Part shown: one piece after another, positions 11,910-19,940 of the stretch
Position numbering within the stretch: the stretch's first letter is position 1
Layout: every line of letters begins with the position of its first letter
The notes under the pieces: generated by a model
What the model saw: the letters and a program-made list of their open reading frames with translations, nothing else
Told to the model about the DNA's origin: nothing
Databases searched by the model: none
DNA from: CATOSP01 sp034422355
GTDB taxonomy: Bacteria; Chloroflexota; Dehalococcoidia; Lucifugimonadales; UBA3495
DNA: 64,000 bases
Reading direction: 5' to 3'
Assembly: GCA_034422355.1 (NCBI GenBank)
Contig: DAOUJS010000194.1
Coordinates: 1 to 64,000, forward strand
Position numbers and translations under genes: made by a program

Positions 11910-13156
11910 ATGAAACTTGGGACTGGTGCCCCCTGGGTGAATTGTTCGAGATTGGCGCGGGCAAAACTATGTCCGCTGCTGCCCGCAACGGCACCGACAA
12001 GACGCCATTCCTGCGGACATCAAACGTTCTGTGGGATGAGATTGATCTGTCTTCAGTGGATGAAATGTCAATCTCCGGCGACGAGTTGCCCTCCAAGTTG
12101 CTGCGAAGGGGTGACCTGCTGGTCTGCGAAGGAGGGGAGATAGGCCGGGCGGCTATCTGGAACGGTGACGTTGATACGATGTCGTTCCAGATTCACTTGC
12201 ACCGTCTGCGCCCCTTTAACAGGCAAATCGAGCCTCGCTTTTACGTGTACTTTCTGCAAGCAGCTTTTACGTTGCTTGGAATATATGAGGGTGCTGGCAA
12301 CAAGACGACAATTCCGAATCTGTCCCGCGGACGACTGGCAGCGCTTCAAGTGCCTTTGCCAGCGCTCATCGAACAGCAGGCCATCAGCACTGTACTCAGC
12401 CGGGCGCACCACGCTATCAAAGTGCAAGAACGAAGCATCGTTGCCAGCCAGGAACTAAAACGCGCCGCCATGCAAGCCCTGTTCACCTGCGGACTGCGGG
12501 GCGAGGCGCAGAAGGAGACGGAGATAGGGCCGGTGCCGGAGAGCTGGGAAGTGCAGGAGCTCGGGAACTTGGCGGAAATTACATATGGAGTTCAAGCCGC
12601 TGTTGCCAATGCCACGGACCCAGAAATCGGTACTCCAATACTCACTAACGTCAACTTGGACCTTGATGGCCAAATCAACCTTGAGAAACTGAGATATTTC
12701 CGGGTTCCTGAGATCCTGCGAGAGAGGCTAAGTCTCCGGCAAGGTGATGTGTTATTCAACTGGAGGAGCGGCAGTGCGAACCACGTTGGTAAGACGGTAA
12801 TATTCGATTTAGAGGGGGAATACACCTACTCGTCTTTTATTCTGAGGTTCAGGCCACACCGAAAGGTCTACAACAAATATCTCTTTCGGTGGCTAACTCA
12901 TTTGCGTATGGCTGGATTCTTCACTTCGCAGAGAAACGTGTCCTCTATAAATTCTGTTTACAACGCCAGCTTGTCCGCTACGATTCCCATCTGGTTTCCT
13001 GATGAAGAACAGCGGAGCGAGATAGTCGAAATCCTTGACGCTATTGACCGCAAGATAGACCTGCACCGGCGGAAGCGGGCGGTGCTGGAGGAACTGTTCA
13101 AGGCATTGCTGCACAAGCTGATGACGGAGGAGATAAGGGTGGGGGAGTTGGATTAG
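11906..13156 (+). CDS. hsdS: Type I restriction-modification specificity subunit
   Basis: A 416-aa HsdS with two target-recognition halves. The first covers about residues 1-190 and the second begins near residue 205, where a PESWEVQELG sequence restarts the pattern. Each half ends in a conserved helix (EQQAISTVLSRAHHAIK and EEQRSEIVEILDAIDRKIDLHRRKR). Its start overlaps the hsdM stop by 4 bp, so translation is probably coupled. The recognition regions are clearly more AT-rich than the flanking genes, as is usual for exchanged specificity domains. It would determine the bipartite site methylated by HsdM. Confidence 0.9.
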
Positions 13157-13187
13157 TCCATATCAATTTCGCCTTGAGCAACGAAGA

Positions 13188-14162
13188 ATGAACGCAAGAC
13201 TTGGAAGAAACAATAAATGCTGGTGTGGCTCCGGAAAGAAATACAAGCGCTGCCACCTCAATAGGGCTGGTCAACAGCCGCTAACCAGACAGGATGCGCT
13301 AAGGTCCCTTAAGTTGACTTATGAACGGAGTGTCTGCTTGCATCCAGATGCCAGCAAACAAACTTGCAAGGGTGGTTTCATTAGGGCTCATACAATTCAA
13401 AGGAATGGGGGGCTAAGTGCCATTGCTCGCGACGGGCACGTGTACAGTCTTCTGAAGCATGGGAAGCCTTACGACCGGTCCAAATGGGACCTAAACAGCG
13501 GTCCTCAAAGGGTAGGAGTTAAGGAGGCTTCAACCTTCGGGGGATTCTGCTCCAAGCATGATGACCAGTTGTTCACGCCGATAGAGAAGAAACCGTTCAT
13601 TGGCATGACGGAACAGATCGTCCTTCTCGGATACCGGGCAATATGCTACGAAACATATATGAAGGGAGGCAATGTCAGGCAATCCGATTTTCTCAGAACC
13701 TACGACAGAGGGCGACACCTTCCGCTGCAAGTGGCTCTACAGGAAGCAGTTTCCCTGCGGGACTCCGGAGCAAGAAAAGCATCTACCGAACTACAATCTC
13801 TAAAGGCATTGTACGAGCGAATGATTTTTGAGCGAAGATTTGGCGAACTTGGCTATTTTGTGGTTTCCTTTGGCACCACACCTGAAATGGCTTCTACTGG
13901 AGCAATACAGGCAACTCATGATTTCCGAGGGAACAACGTGCATCAGTTGGGTCGTTTAGGTGTTCGGTCTGATTGGCTGACCTTTACGTTAATCCCAACA
14001 GACAGTGGTGGTGCTGCGGTCTTCACATGGCCAACCGGACACGAAAAAACCGAGAGGGTGATGGCCACACTTAATGAGTTGCCAAATGAGGACCTTCCCC
14101 ACGCGATTATTCGGTTTGCATTCGAGTTCTTTGAGAACACATACTGCTCGCCTGAATGGTGA
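13188..14162 (+). CDS. SEC-C motif protein of unknown function, third gene of the hsdMS locus
   Basis: A 324-aa protein 31 bp after hsdS. The N-terminus is a SEC-C zinc motif (NKCWCGSGKKYKRCHLN). Further in are CKGGFIRAHTIQRNGG and GFCSKHDDQLF, a Cys/His-rich pattern that resembles a treble-clef or HNH-like zinc site; a nuclease role is speculation. The rest shows no known domain and no membrane segment. Its base composition is lower in GC than the metabolic genes, in line with recent acquisition together with the RM genes. No ribosome site is obvious before the ATG. Confidence 0.75.
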   Translation: MNARLGRNNKCWCGSGKKYKRCHLNRAGQQPLTRQDALRSLKLTYERSVCLHPDASKQTCKGGFIRAHTIQRNGGLSAIARDGHVYSLLKHGKPYDRSKWDLNSGPQRVGVKEASTFGGFCSKHDDQLFTPIEKKPFIGMTEQIVLLGYRAICYETYMKGGNVRQSDFLRTYDRGRHLPLQVALQEAVSLRDSGARKASTELQSLKALYERMIFERRFGELGYFVVSFGTTPEMASTGAIQATHDFRGNNVHQLGRLGVRSDWLTFTLIPTDSGGAAVFTWPTGHEKTERVMATLNELPNEDLPHAIIRFAFEFFENTYCSPEW

Positions 14163-14201
14163 GACGGACTCCAGGAATCAGTTCGAACCAGCTTAAAGCG
14201 G

Positions 14202-14266
14202 AGGCAACTGACTGAGATAGCTGGGATTTGGGGAGACAGGCAGTACCCCAGGAGCGACAGTTGCCT
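14202..14266. repeat. Nested inverted repeat (possible terminator or structured RNA)
   Basis: AGGCAACTG (14202-14210) pairs exactly with CAGTTGCCT (14258-14266). Inside it CTGGG (14221-14225) pairs with CCCAG (14247-14251). It lies 40 bp after the SEC-C gene in a 200-bp gap with no other gene. Confidence 0.35.
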
Positions 14267-14364
14267 AGTGGATGACGGGATTCGGGTTGTCTCTTGGCCT
14301 GATATTGCCAGGCAGACCTCAATCAGGAACACTTGATGTGTGGGTTGAGTCAAGGAGTAGGCAG

Positions 14365-14589
14365 ATGAACCAACTTCTTCAACAGGCTTTCGAGAGAGCG
14401 TCGGAACTCCCGGACGAAGAGCAGGACAGGTTCGCCCGGTTCCTGCTGGCGGAACTGGAATCGGAGGGGCAATGGGCTGAGATGTTTGCTCGGCCCGAAT
14501 CGGAGGATCTGCTGGAACGCCTGGCGGACGAGGCGCTGTCGGAACACCGCGCCGGACGAACGTATCCCCTCTCGCTGGATGAATTGTAG
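14365..14589 (+). CDS. Small antitoxin-like protein, no partner directly adjacent
   Basis: A 74-aa acidic protein. The N-terminal helix ending in ELPDEEQDRFARFLLAELE resembles addiction-module components that usually precede a RelE/ParE toxin. The ATG at 14365 follows AAGGAG with good spacing; the longer frame is not supported. The next gene, 75 bp on, is a DUF4258-like toxin with its own antitoxin, so this gene appears to have lost its partner. Function by resemblance only. Confidence 0.6.
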   Translation: MNQLLQQAFERASELPDEEQDRFARFLLAELESEGQWAEMFARPESEDLLERLADEALSEHRAGRTYPLSLDEL

Positions 14590-14664
14590 GTGCCCTGGAG
14601 ACCGGCTAAGCCTTGGGTTGACTTTCGATGCCGGATGAAGGGGACCAGGCCGGCAAGCTGAACC

Positions 14665-14949
14665 ATGAACATCAGGTTCTATATTGACCCGGAAACGGGA
14701 GAGCCTCACATTTTCTCCCATGGGGTCCAAGAGACTGAGGTAGTGGACGTGCTGGCCTCGCCGGATGAGGACCGACCCGGGCGGGAAGGCTCCCGCGTTG
14801 CCATAGGCCGGACTGACGGGGGGCGTTGCCTGCGGGTCATCTACGTGCCTGACCCCGAGCCGGGTCGGCTCTTCGTGATTACGGCATACGAATTGATAGG
14901 CAAACCGCTGGCCGCCTTCCGACGGCGCATGAGAAGGAGTAGACGATGA
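14665..14949 (+). CDS. DUF4258/BrnT-like toxin candidate
   Basis: A 94-aa basic protein with the layout of the small RelE-fold DUF4258/BrnT group: an N-terminal strand, a central CLRVIYVPDPEPGRLFVITAYE beta-hairpin region and an Arg-rich C-terminal helix. It overlaps the next small acidic gene by 4 bp, the normal coupling of a toxin-antitoxin pair with the toxin first. Ribonuclease activity would fit the fold but no catalytic residue can be assigned with confidence. Confidence 0.65.
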   Translation: MNIRFYIDPETGEPHIFSHGVQETEVVDVLASPDEDRPGREGSRVAIGRTDGGRCLRVIYVPDPEPGRLFVITAYELIGKPLAAFRRRMRRSRR

Positions 14950-15146
14950 AGAACCCGACCAATTTCCCACCGGGATGGGATGAGGAACGTGCCCGGCGTG
15001 TACTCCGGCACTACGAGTCATTGAGTGAGGACGAAGCGGTCGCTGAAGACGAGGCGGCTTTCGAGGACTCCGCTCAGACAGTAATGGCAGTTCCCTGGGA
15101 ACTGGCCCCCGCGGTGCGGGCGTTAATTGCGGAGCGCGCCGGGTGA
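14946..15146 (+). CDS. Small acidic antitoxin candidate
   Basis: A 66-aa protein starting FPPGWDEERARRVLRHYE and continuing with an acidic EDEAVAEDEAAFED stretch and a C-terminal VPWELAPAVRALIAE helix. I recognise this type as the usual partner of DUF4258-like small genes. Its ATG lies inside the stop of the gene before it (ATGA overlap). It would neutralise the 94-aa protein; no DNA-binding motif is clear. Confidence 0.65.
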   Translation: MKNPTNFPPGWDEERARRVLRHYESLSEDEAVAEDEAAFEDSAQTVMAVPWELAPAVRALIAERAG

Positions 15147-15290
15147 CGGGGCCGTTGGAATGGACACCCTGAGCATCACCGAAGATGCCACCGTCCAGAT
15201 GCCCATGGTCCGCCATGCGGCGGAATCGGGCTGGGCCGGCCAGAGTCGCCCGTGCTCCCACCGGCGGGCGGGTGCGGTCTGTTCAGGTCC

Positions 15291-15336
15291 CTACCACACC
15301 CGGCGGACGCCGTACTGGTCGAAGAGGACTTCGTTT
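15291..15336 (-). pseudogene. vapC remnant (last 14 codons only)
   Basis: The complement reads NEVLFDQYGVRRVW and a stop, matching the final 14 residues of the intact VapC at 15781-16173 with one substitution. The nucleotide match over 45 bp has a single difference. The rest of the gene is deleted up to the antitoxin stop codon, so the adjoining antitoxin has no toxin. Confidence 0.85.
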
Positions 15337-15574
15337 ATCCGCCTTCCCACAGTTTCAACTCTTCTTCCGGGAGGGGGTCGAAGAAGCTGTCCGGCAGGAC
15401 AAACTTTCCCTTCAAAGTGTCGGGTTGCCGCTCGCCCCACTTTCGTTTCGGGACGCTCACCAGCTTGGCCACGGTCTCGCCGTTGCGGACGATGACCACT
15501 TCCTCGCCAGCCTCGACCCGCTCCAGCAGGTTATGCAGGCTGACCTCTGCTTCGTCCAGGTTTACCGTTGCCAT
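15335..15574 (-). CDS. Antitoxin, Phd/YefM/VapB type (orphan copy)
   Basis: A 79-aa antitoxin. MATVNLDEAEVSLHNLLERV followed by AGEEVVIVRNGETVAKL is the Phd/YefM-like DNA-binding N-terminus; the C-terminal tail LPEEELKLWEGG would wrap the toxin. The ATG at 15574 follows TAAGGAG. It is a paralogue of the antitoxin at 16174-16407, but its own toxin gene is reduced to a stub. It could still neutralise the intact VapC or repress the second operon; this is inference. Confidence 0.8.
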   Translation of the reverse strand: MATVNLDEAEVSLHNLLERVEAGEEVVIVRNGETVAKLVSVPKRKWGERQPDTLKGKFVLPDSFFDPLPEEELKLWEGG

Positions 15575-15780
15575 GATTAGCTCCTTACCGTATTGATTCA
15601 GCCAAGCGTATATCCAGCCGGGAGAGTAAGTCAATCGAATAACCGGCCATGACTGTCCCGAACATCACCGAAGCTGCCGCCGTCCAGATGCCCATGGTCC
15701 GCCACTCAGCGGAAGCGGGCTGGGCGCGGCCGGAGTCGCCCGCGCTCCCACCGGCCAGCGGGTGCGGTCTGTTTGGGTCC

Positions 15781-16173
15781 CTACCACACCCGGCGGACGC
15801 CGTACTGGTCGAAGAAGACTTCGTTGGAGATGAGGACGAAGTTATGCGCCAGCGCCTGGGCAATGAGCATCCGGTCGAAGGGGTCGTTATGGATGCCGGG
15901 CAACGACCCGGCGCGGGCGGCGTCGGCTACGATTATTGGCAGTTCCTCGAAATCCTGCCGGGCGATTGTTCCGGGAATGTCCAACGCCAACACTTCCGCT
16001 TCCGGCAGTCTTCCGAGCCGGTGCTTGGTGGTGATTTCCCATGCCGATGCCGCGCTGATTAGAACGTGGTTCTCTTCATTTTCTATCGCCCGCCGGGCGG
16101 AAGGCGACAACTGGCTGTCACCGGCTAACCACCAAATCAACGCATGGGAGTCGAGCAGTATTCGCAATGGCAA
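15781..16173 (-). CDS. vapC: PIN-domain ribonuclease toxin (VapC family)
   Basis: A 130-aa PIN protein of usual length. Catalytic acids are visible as D8 (LLDSHALIW), E46 (SAWEITTK), D97 and D100 (HNDPFDRML). The gene follows its antitoxin on the minus strand with no gap: a TTG start at 16173 directly follows the antitoxin stop, and a second in-frame TTG lies two codons on, so translation is probably coupled. It would cleave RNA when free of antitoxin. The sequence is complete and there is no sign of decay, unlike the stub at 15291-15336. Confidence 0.85.
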   Translation of the reverse strand: MPLRILLDSHALIWWLAGDSQLSPSARRAIENEENHVLISAASAWEITTKHRLGRLPEAEVLALDIPGTIARQDFEELPIIVADAARAGSLPGIHNDPFDRMLIAQALAHNFVLISNEVFFDQYGVRRVW

Positions 16174-16407
16174 TCACCCCCCTTCCCACAGTTTCAACTC
16201 CTCTTCCGGCAGCGGCTCGAAGAAGCGCTCGTCAATGGAAATCAGGCCTTTCATGGATCCGAACTGGCGCTTGCCGCGCTTACGCACCGGCGTCAGCCGG
16301 GCCACGGGCTTGCCGTTGCGGGCGATGATGACCTCCTCACCGGCCTCGACCCGCTCCAGCAGCTTATGCAGGCTGACCTCTGCTTCGTCCAGGTTCACCG
16401 TTGCCAT
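16174..16407 (-). CDS. Antitoxin, Phd/YefM/VapB type
   Basis: A 77-aa antitoxin almost identical at its N-terminus to the copy at 15335-15574 but different in the middle (residues about 30-60). It carries the same LPEEELKLWEGG C-terminus. The ATG at 16407 follows TAAGGAG. It directly precedes vapC in the same minus-strand operon, and the conserved bases upstream (16430-16467) probably hold promoter and operator, since the same stretch is kept in the other copy. Confidence 0.82.
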   Translation of the reverse strand: MATVNLDEAEVSLHKLLERVEAGEEVIIARNGKPVARLTPVRKRGKRQFGSMKGLISIDERFFEPLPEEELKLWEGG

Positions 16408-16752
16408 GATTAGCTCCTTACTGTACTGATTCAGCCAAGCGCATATCCAGCCGGGAGAGTAAGTCTGCACCTTTGCTTTCCTTGTACGAGGCGGCCCATT
16501 GGGTTAACATAGGATACCATCGCGGTCCAATGAGATGCACCTGGGCATTTGGGCCTAACCTGACGGGCTCGCCCCTACGGGGCACGTGCTGCCCTCGGTG
16601 CAGCGGGACTCGGCCCGGGCTTCGGGGAATTCTGGCGGTCCACCCTGCCGGAAGGGTGTGATAATATCTCCAAGTGATGCTGGAGTGCCCCGGCGTCATG
16701 ATCCGGCGTCAAGAGGGGCAAATCGCTCTCCGGGACCCGATTTCGTGCCTGT
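16408..16752. other. Gene-free gap between vapBC and tRNA-Leu
   Basis: After the duplicated antitoxin upstream region (to 16467) no supported gene is seen. A TGATAATAT stretch near 16660 could be a -10 box for the tRNA about 90 bp on, but no -35 is visible. I found no duplicated tRNA end that would mark an integrated element. Confidence 0.4.
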
Positions 16753-16838
16753 GCCGAAGTGGCGGAATGGTAGACGCGCCGGTCTCAAAAACCGGTGGGG
16801 GCAACCCCGTGTCGGTTCGACTCCGACCTTCGGCACCA
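16753..16838 (+). tRNA. tRNA-Leu(CAA)
   Basis: Acceptor GCCGAAG (16753-16759) pairs with CTTCGGC (16828-16834); discriminator A16835 and an encoded CCA at 16836-16838 follow. The anticodon loop CTCAAAA between CCGGT and ACCGG stems gives anticodon CAA. A long variable arm (GGGGGCAACCCC) and the GGTTCGACTCC T-arm support a class II leucine tRNA. Confidence 0.95.
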
Positions 16839-17136
16839 ATCATTGACTTCGCGCCGTTCACCTCGGACAGATAAGCCGGGACCTTGACCATCACCCCTTC
16901 CGCCCTGCCGGACTGCATTCGTCCACGCCATTCATCCACGCTATGTTTGCCAGCAACCAGGCTGCCCTTCCTGCGTTGGCCTGTTGGAAACGATGGCCTT
17001 CGTAAAAGCCCATGCCACGGAGCATCCCGGCACCCTGCATTTGTAATAAAGATGCTTATGTATTATTATCATCTGCGCCAGTCTTAGCCCACAGATTTCC
17101 CCAGTCCATTTTCCCGGTCCAAAGAGACGCTGCTGC

Positions 17137-18528
17137 ATGACCATCGCCGGTTTGGCAATCATGGCCTCGGGCCTGTTGATATTGGTCCTGACCAGCATTC
17201 CCCCGGCCACCCAGAAGGTGAAAGGGGGAATCTTTTACGGCTGGTCCCTTATCGTCCTGGCCTCGGCGGTGATGATCCTGAGCATCGTGCCCTTCTTCCA
17301 CAGCATGACGGCGTGGTTCGTGGTGCTGGAGCGGCACTTCGGCTGGACCCGCACCGAGCTTTCCCTGGCCTTCTCCCTCTCCCGGGTCGAAGGCGGCATC
17401 ATGGGCCCCCTGGAAGGCATCCTGATTGACAAGCTGGGGGCGCGGCGGATGGTGGTCATCGGCACCACCATCCTGGGCCTTGGCTTCCTGATGTTCGGGC
17501 AAATCAGGGAGCTTTGGCATTTCTACGCGGCGTTCCTGATCATGAGCCTGGGCGGCGGCCTGGGCACCTGGCTGCCCATGATGACGGTGCTCAACAGTTG
17601 GTGGGTGCGCCGCAGGGCCACCGCAATGTCGTGGGTGCTGGTCGGCTACCGCACGGGAGTCGTGGCGCTGGTGCCCCTGATCACGTGGGCGATGGACGAC
17701 ACTCAATTCGGATGGCGCCCGGTGGCCATGGGGATCGGCGTCGTGGTGGTCCTCGCGGCGTTCCCCATCTCCCAGATGGTGCGCAACCGGCCGGAGGACT
17801 ACGGGCAGCTTCCCGACGGAGAGAAGGAGGCCCCCGCCCCTGCCGCCGGGCGCACTGTTTCCCCTGCCGCCGGTTCCGAGGAACGAAGCTGGACCTGGCA
17901 GGAGGCCATCAGGACCAAGAACTTCTGGCTGATGAGCATCGGCCACGCCTGCTGCACCACCATCGTCGTCACCATCATGGTCCACCTGGGGCCGATGCTG
18001 GTTGACCGGGGGTTCTCCCTCCAGGCCGTGGGCATGGTCATCTCCATCTACACCGCCATCGGCATCGGTTCGACCCTGATAGGCGGGCATATCGGCGACC
18101 GGATTCCCATCCGTCAGGCCATCTTCGGATTCTCGATTCTCCAGTCCCTGGGAGTGGTCGTCCTGCTGGCGACCCACACGATGCCCATGGTCATGCTGTT
18201 CGCGCTGCTGATGGGACTGGGCGAAGGCCGGGGTTCGCTCACCACGGCGATCCGCGGCGTCTACTTCGGGCGCAGGTCATTCGCCAGCATCATGGGCATG
18301 TCGATGGTGCCGATGAACGTCCTGCTGCTGATTGCGCCCCTGTTCGCGGGGTACATGTTCGACGTGACCCAAAGCTACGTCATACCCTTCGCCGCGGTGG
18401 CCATCGTAAGCTCCACCGGGGCGTCCCTGTTCCTGTTCCTCGGCGACCCGAACCGGCAGTCCGCCAGGCTTGCCGCAAGAGATTCAATCCCGACCACCGC
18501 CCCTGCCCGCCAACCGGCCGCCGATTAG
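17137..18528 (+). CDS. MFS transporter
   Basis: A 463-aa major facilitator with about 12 hydrophobic segments and a central cytoplasmic loop near residue 230-250 (PEDYGQLPDG). The start of the transporter domain is FYGWSLIVLASAVM near residue 33; the 30 residues before it form an additional hydrophobic stretch, so an internal start is possible. It is a clear paralogue of the carrier at 48760 (AWFVVLERHFGWTR, RVEGGIMGP). Probably a secondary carrier for organic anions; substrate unknown. An upstream 298-bp gap after the tRNA shows nothing else. Confidence 0.85.
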   Translation: MTIAGLAIMASGLLILVLTSIPPATQKVKGGIFYGWSLIVLASAVMILSIVPFFHSMTAWFVVLERHFGWTRTELSLAFSLSRVEGGIMGPLEGILIDKLGARRMVVIGTTILGLGFLMFGQIRELWHFYAAFLIMSLGGGLGTWLPMMTVLNSWWVRRRATAMSWVLVGYRTGVVALVPLITWAMDDTQFGWRPVAMGIGVVVVLAAFPISQMVRNRPEDYGQLPDGEKEAPAPAAGRTVSPAAGSEERSWTWQEAIRTKNFWLMSIGHACCTTIVVTIMVHLGPMLVDRGFSLQAVGMVISIYTAIGIGSTLIGGHIGDRIPIRQAIFGFSILQSLGVVVLLATHTMPMVMLFALLMGLGEGRGSLTTAIRGVYFGRRSFASIMGMSMVPMNVLLLIAPLFAGYMFDVTQSYVIPFAAVAIVSSTGASLFLFLGDPNRQSARLAARDSIPTTAPARQPAAD

Positions 18529-18542
18529 CGGCCGGTGCCAGT

Positions 18543-18584
18543 GGCCAGTGGCTAGTGGTCAGCGGTCAGTGACTAGCGGTTAGC
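18543..18584. repeat. Heptamer tandem repeat after an MFS gene
   Basis: Six successive 7-bp units of the form GGYYAGY: GGCCAGT, GGCTAGT, GGTCAGC, GGTCAGT, GACTAGC, GGTTAGC. The array starts 14 bp after the stop codon. A related heptamer array follows the subtilase stop at 24812. Confidence 0.75.
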
Positions 18585-18720
18585 GGGAGGGCTGCATCCG
18601 GTGGACAAGTCTGCCCATCCGCCGTACTATTCTCCCGACTGGACAATCCGCTTATAACGCAACTGCGCGCTATCGAAAACCGCAAGTCCGAACCCCGGAT
18701 CTGGAGCTTGAGGAGGGAGT

Positions 18721-19395
18721 ATGGAAGGACGATACCCTAACGGGCTGCTGCTGGCGATCACCAACTGCACCGACGATTCCAAGCTGGACGAGTTCAACTA
18801 CTGGTACAACCACATGCACGTGCCGGACGTGACCGGGCCAGGGGTCTTCCGTCACGCCATCCGGTTCGCCAACTCGGACCCCGCGTCGCCGGCGGGCCAG
18901 TACGTGGCCACCTACGAGACCGATTGGGAGGAAGTTGAAAAGGCCATGCCCGCCCACCGGGAGGCCAGCGACCGCATCAGGGCCGGCGCGGACCGGGGGA
19001 CGCCGCTGATTCAGCCGGTGACGGTGGGCGTGTTCAAGCGCAGGGGCGGCGAGTTCAACGCCGCGGCCAAGCCGGCCCTGGGCATCCTGGTCGTGTTGAG
19101 CAACTGCAAGGACACCCACGACGAGAAGGAATTCAACCGCTGGTACGAGGACGTCCACATCCCGGACATCCTGGACAGCGGCGCGTTCCACACCGCCTAC
19201 CGCTACGAGAGCACCGACCCGGAGGCCACCAGGGGCAAGTACCTGGCCATCTACGAGACGGAGGACCGGGACCCGGCCGCGGCCAGGGAGAAGCTGGGCG
19301 CGGTGCGCGACGACTGGAAGGCGCGGGGCCGCCTCTACGACGGCATAGACGTGGTGGCGTCCCTAACGGCGCGGCGCATCTGGCCGATGGACTAG
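18721..19395 (+). CDS. Duplicated dimeric alpha/beta-barrel (EthD/Dabb-like) protein
   Basis: A 224-aa protein made of two homologous halves. The first has LLAITNCTDDSKLDEFNYWY then HMHVPDV (residues 9-36), the second LVVLSNCKDTHDEKEFNRWY then DVHIPDI (about 122-152). Each half ends with an ATYETDW or AIYETED strand, as in ferredoxin-like dimeric barrels such as EthD. A single chain would therefore form the barrel dimer intramolecularly. The role is unknown; such proteins often act in degradation of lipophilic or aromatic compounds. Start is supported by GAGGAGG four bases before the ATG. Confidence 0.7.
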   Translation: MEGRYPNGLLLAITNCTDDSKLDEFNYWYNHMHVPDVTGPGVFRHAIRFANSDPASPAGQYVATYETDWEEVEKAMPAHREASDRIRAGADRGTPLIQPVTVGVFKRRGGEFNAAAKPALGILVVLSNCKDTHDEKEFNRWYEDVHIPDILDSGAFHTAYRYESTDPEATRGKYLAIYETEDRDPAAAREKLGAVRDDWKARGRLYDGIDVVASLTARRIWPMD

Positions 19396-19417
19396 GGGAC
19401 GCCGGGACCGGAGCAAG

Positions 19418-19449
19418 AGAGCGAGTGGGTAACATTATCCACTCGCTCT
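19418..19449 (+). terminator. Stem-loop after the dimeric-barrel gene
   Basis: AGAGCGAGTGG (19418-19428) pairs perfectly with CCACTCGCTCT (19439-19449) around a 10-nt loop, 22 bp after the stop codon. Only a short TT follows, so it is a moderate terminator candidate. Confidence 0.6.
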
Positions 19450-19516
19450 TATGTCAGTACAAAGCCGGCGAGCGGTCCCATATATGAAGAGGACCTGATT
19501 CGATAGCGTATCACTT

Positions 19517-19885
19517 ATGAACGCAATAGTAGCTGACCACATGGGAATTGCAAAGGACTTCCTGGACAGGAGCAAGACCTGCCTGGCAACGGGCGACCTG
19601 CACCAGGCGTCCGAAAAGGGTTGGGGAGCCGCAGTACACATGGTCAAGGCCATTGCCCTGACCAGGGGCTGGGACTACGAAAGCCACGACCACTTTGATT
19701 CTGTCGTCAACAATGCCCGTGCATACTATCGTCAACCTGACCTGCGGGTATGGGGACGGTCTGCCCAGGCCCTGCACCGCAACTACTACCTGCATCCGTC
19801 CCTGCTTGACCCTGAAATCATTGGCGAGGACATTCAGGGTGTGGAGTCCTTTATCGGCGCTATGGGACCATTGATTAGCGGCTAA
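19517..19885 (+). CDS. HEPN-domain protein (PaREP1-like)
   Basis: A 122-aa all-helical protein. FLDRSKTCLATGDLHQASEKGWGAA is the PaREP1/HEPN signature helix pair. It retains RSAQALH, an Rx5H motif of HEPN ribonucleases. It is a paralogue of the tandem pair at 38248-39069, which have each lost part of this motif. There is no nucleotidyltransferase partner beside it. It stands alone between two strong hairpins. RNase or dimerisation roles are possible. Confidence 0.72.
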   Translation: MNAIVADHMGIAKDFLDRSKTCLATGDLHQASEKGWGAAVHMVKAIALTRGWDYESHDHFDSVVNNARAYYRQPDLRVWGRSAQALHRNYYLHPSLLDPEIIGEDIQGVESFIGAMGPLISG

Positions 19886-19909
19886 CACCGGCGAGGTCTG
19901 GCCTTTGGG

Positions 19910-19940
19910 GGAACGGTCTTTCAGGACCGTTCCTTTTTTT
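19910..19940 (+). terminator. Rho-independent terminator
   Basis: GGAACGGTC (19910-19918) pairs perfectly with GACCGTTCC (19925-19933) around a 6-nt loop and is followed by seven T (19934-19940). It lies 25 bp after the HEPN gene. Confidence 0.92.

Larger units (their letters stand above)
15174..16467. repeat. Tandem duplication of a vapBC locus
   Basis: Copy 1 is 15174-15632 and copy 2 is 15663-16467. They share the non-coding flank (15174-15290 with 15663-15780), the 3' end of vapC, the whole antitoxin gene and the segment upstream of it (15592-15632 with 16430-16467). Copy 1 lacks about 345 bp of vapC, which explains the size difference. Divergence between copies is visible but low. Confidence 0.85.

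Noticed and set aside
16753..16838. tRNA-Leu as an integration site for the 10-16 kb island
   Set aside because: No duplicated tRNA 3' end, integrase or phage gene was found in the window.
17056..18177. 373-codon minus-strand open frame opposite the MFS gene
   Set aside because: His/Gly/Asp-rich shadow of a membrane protein gene.
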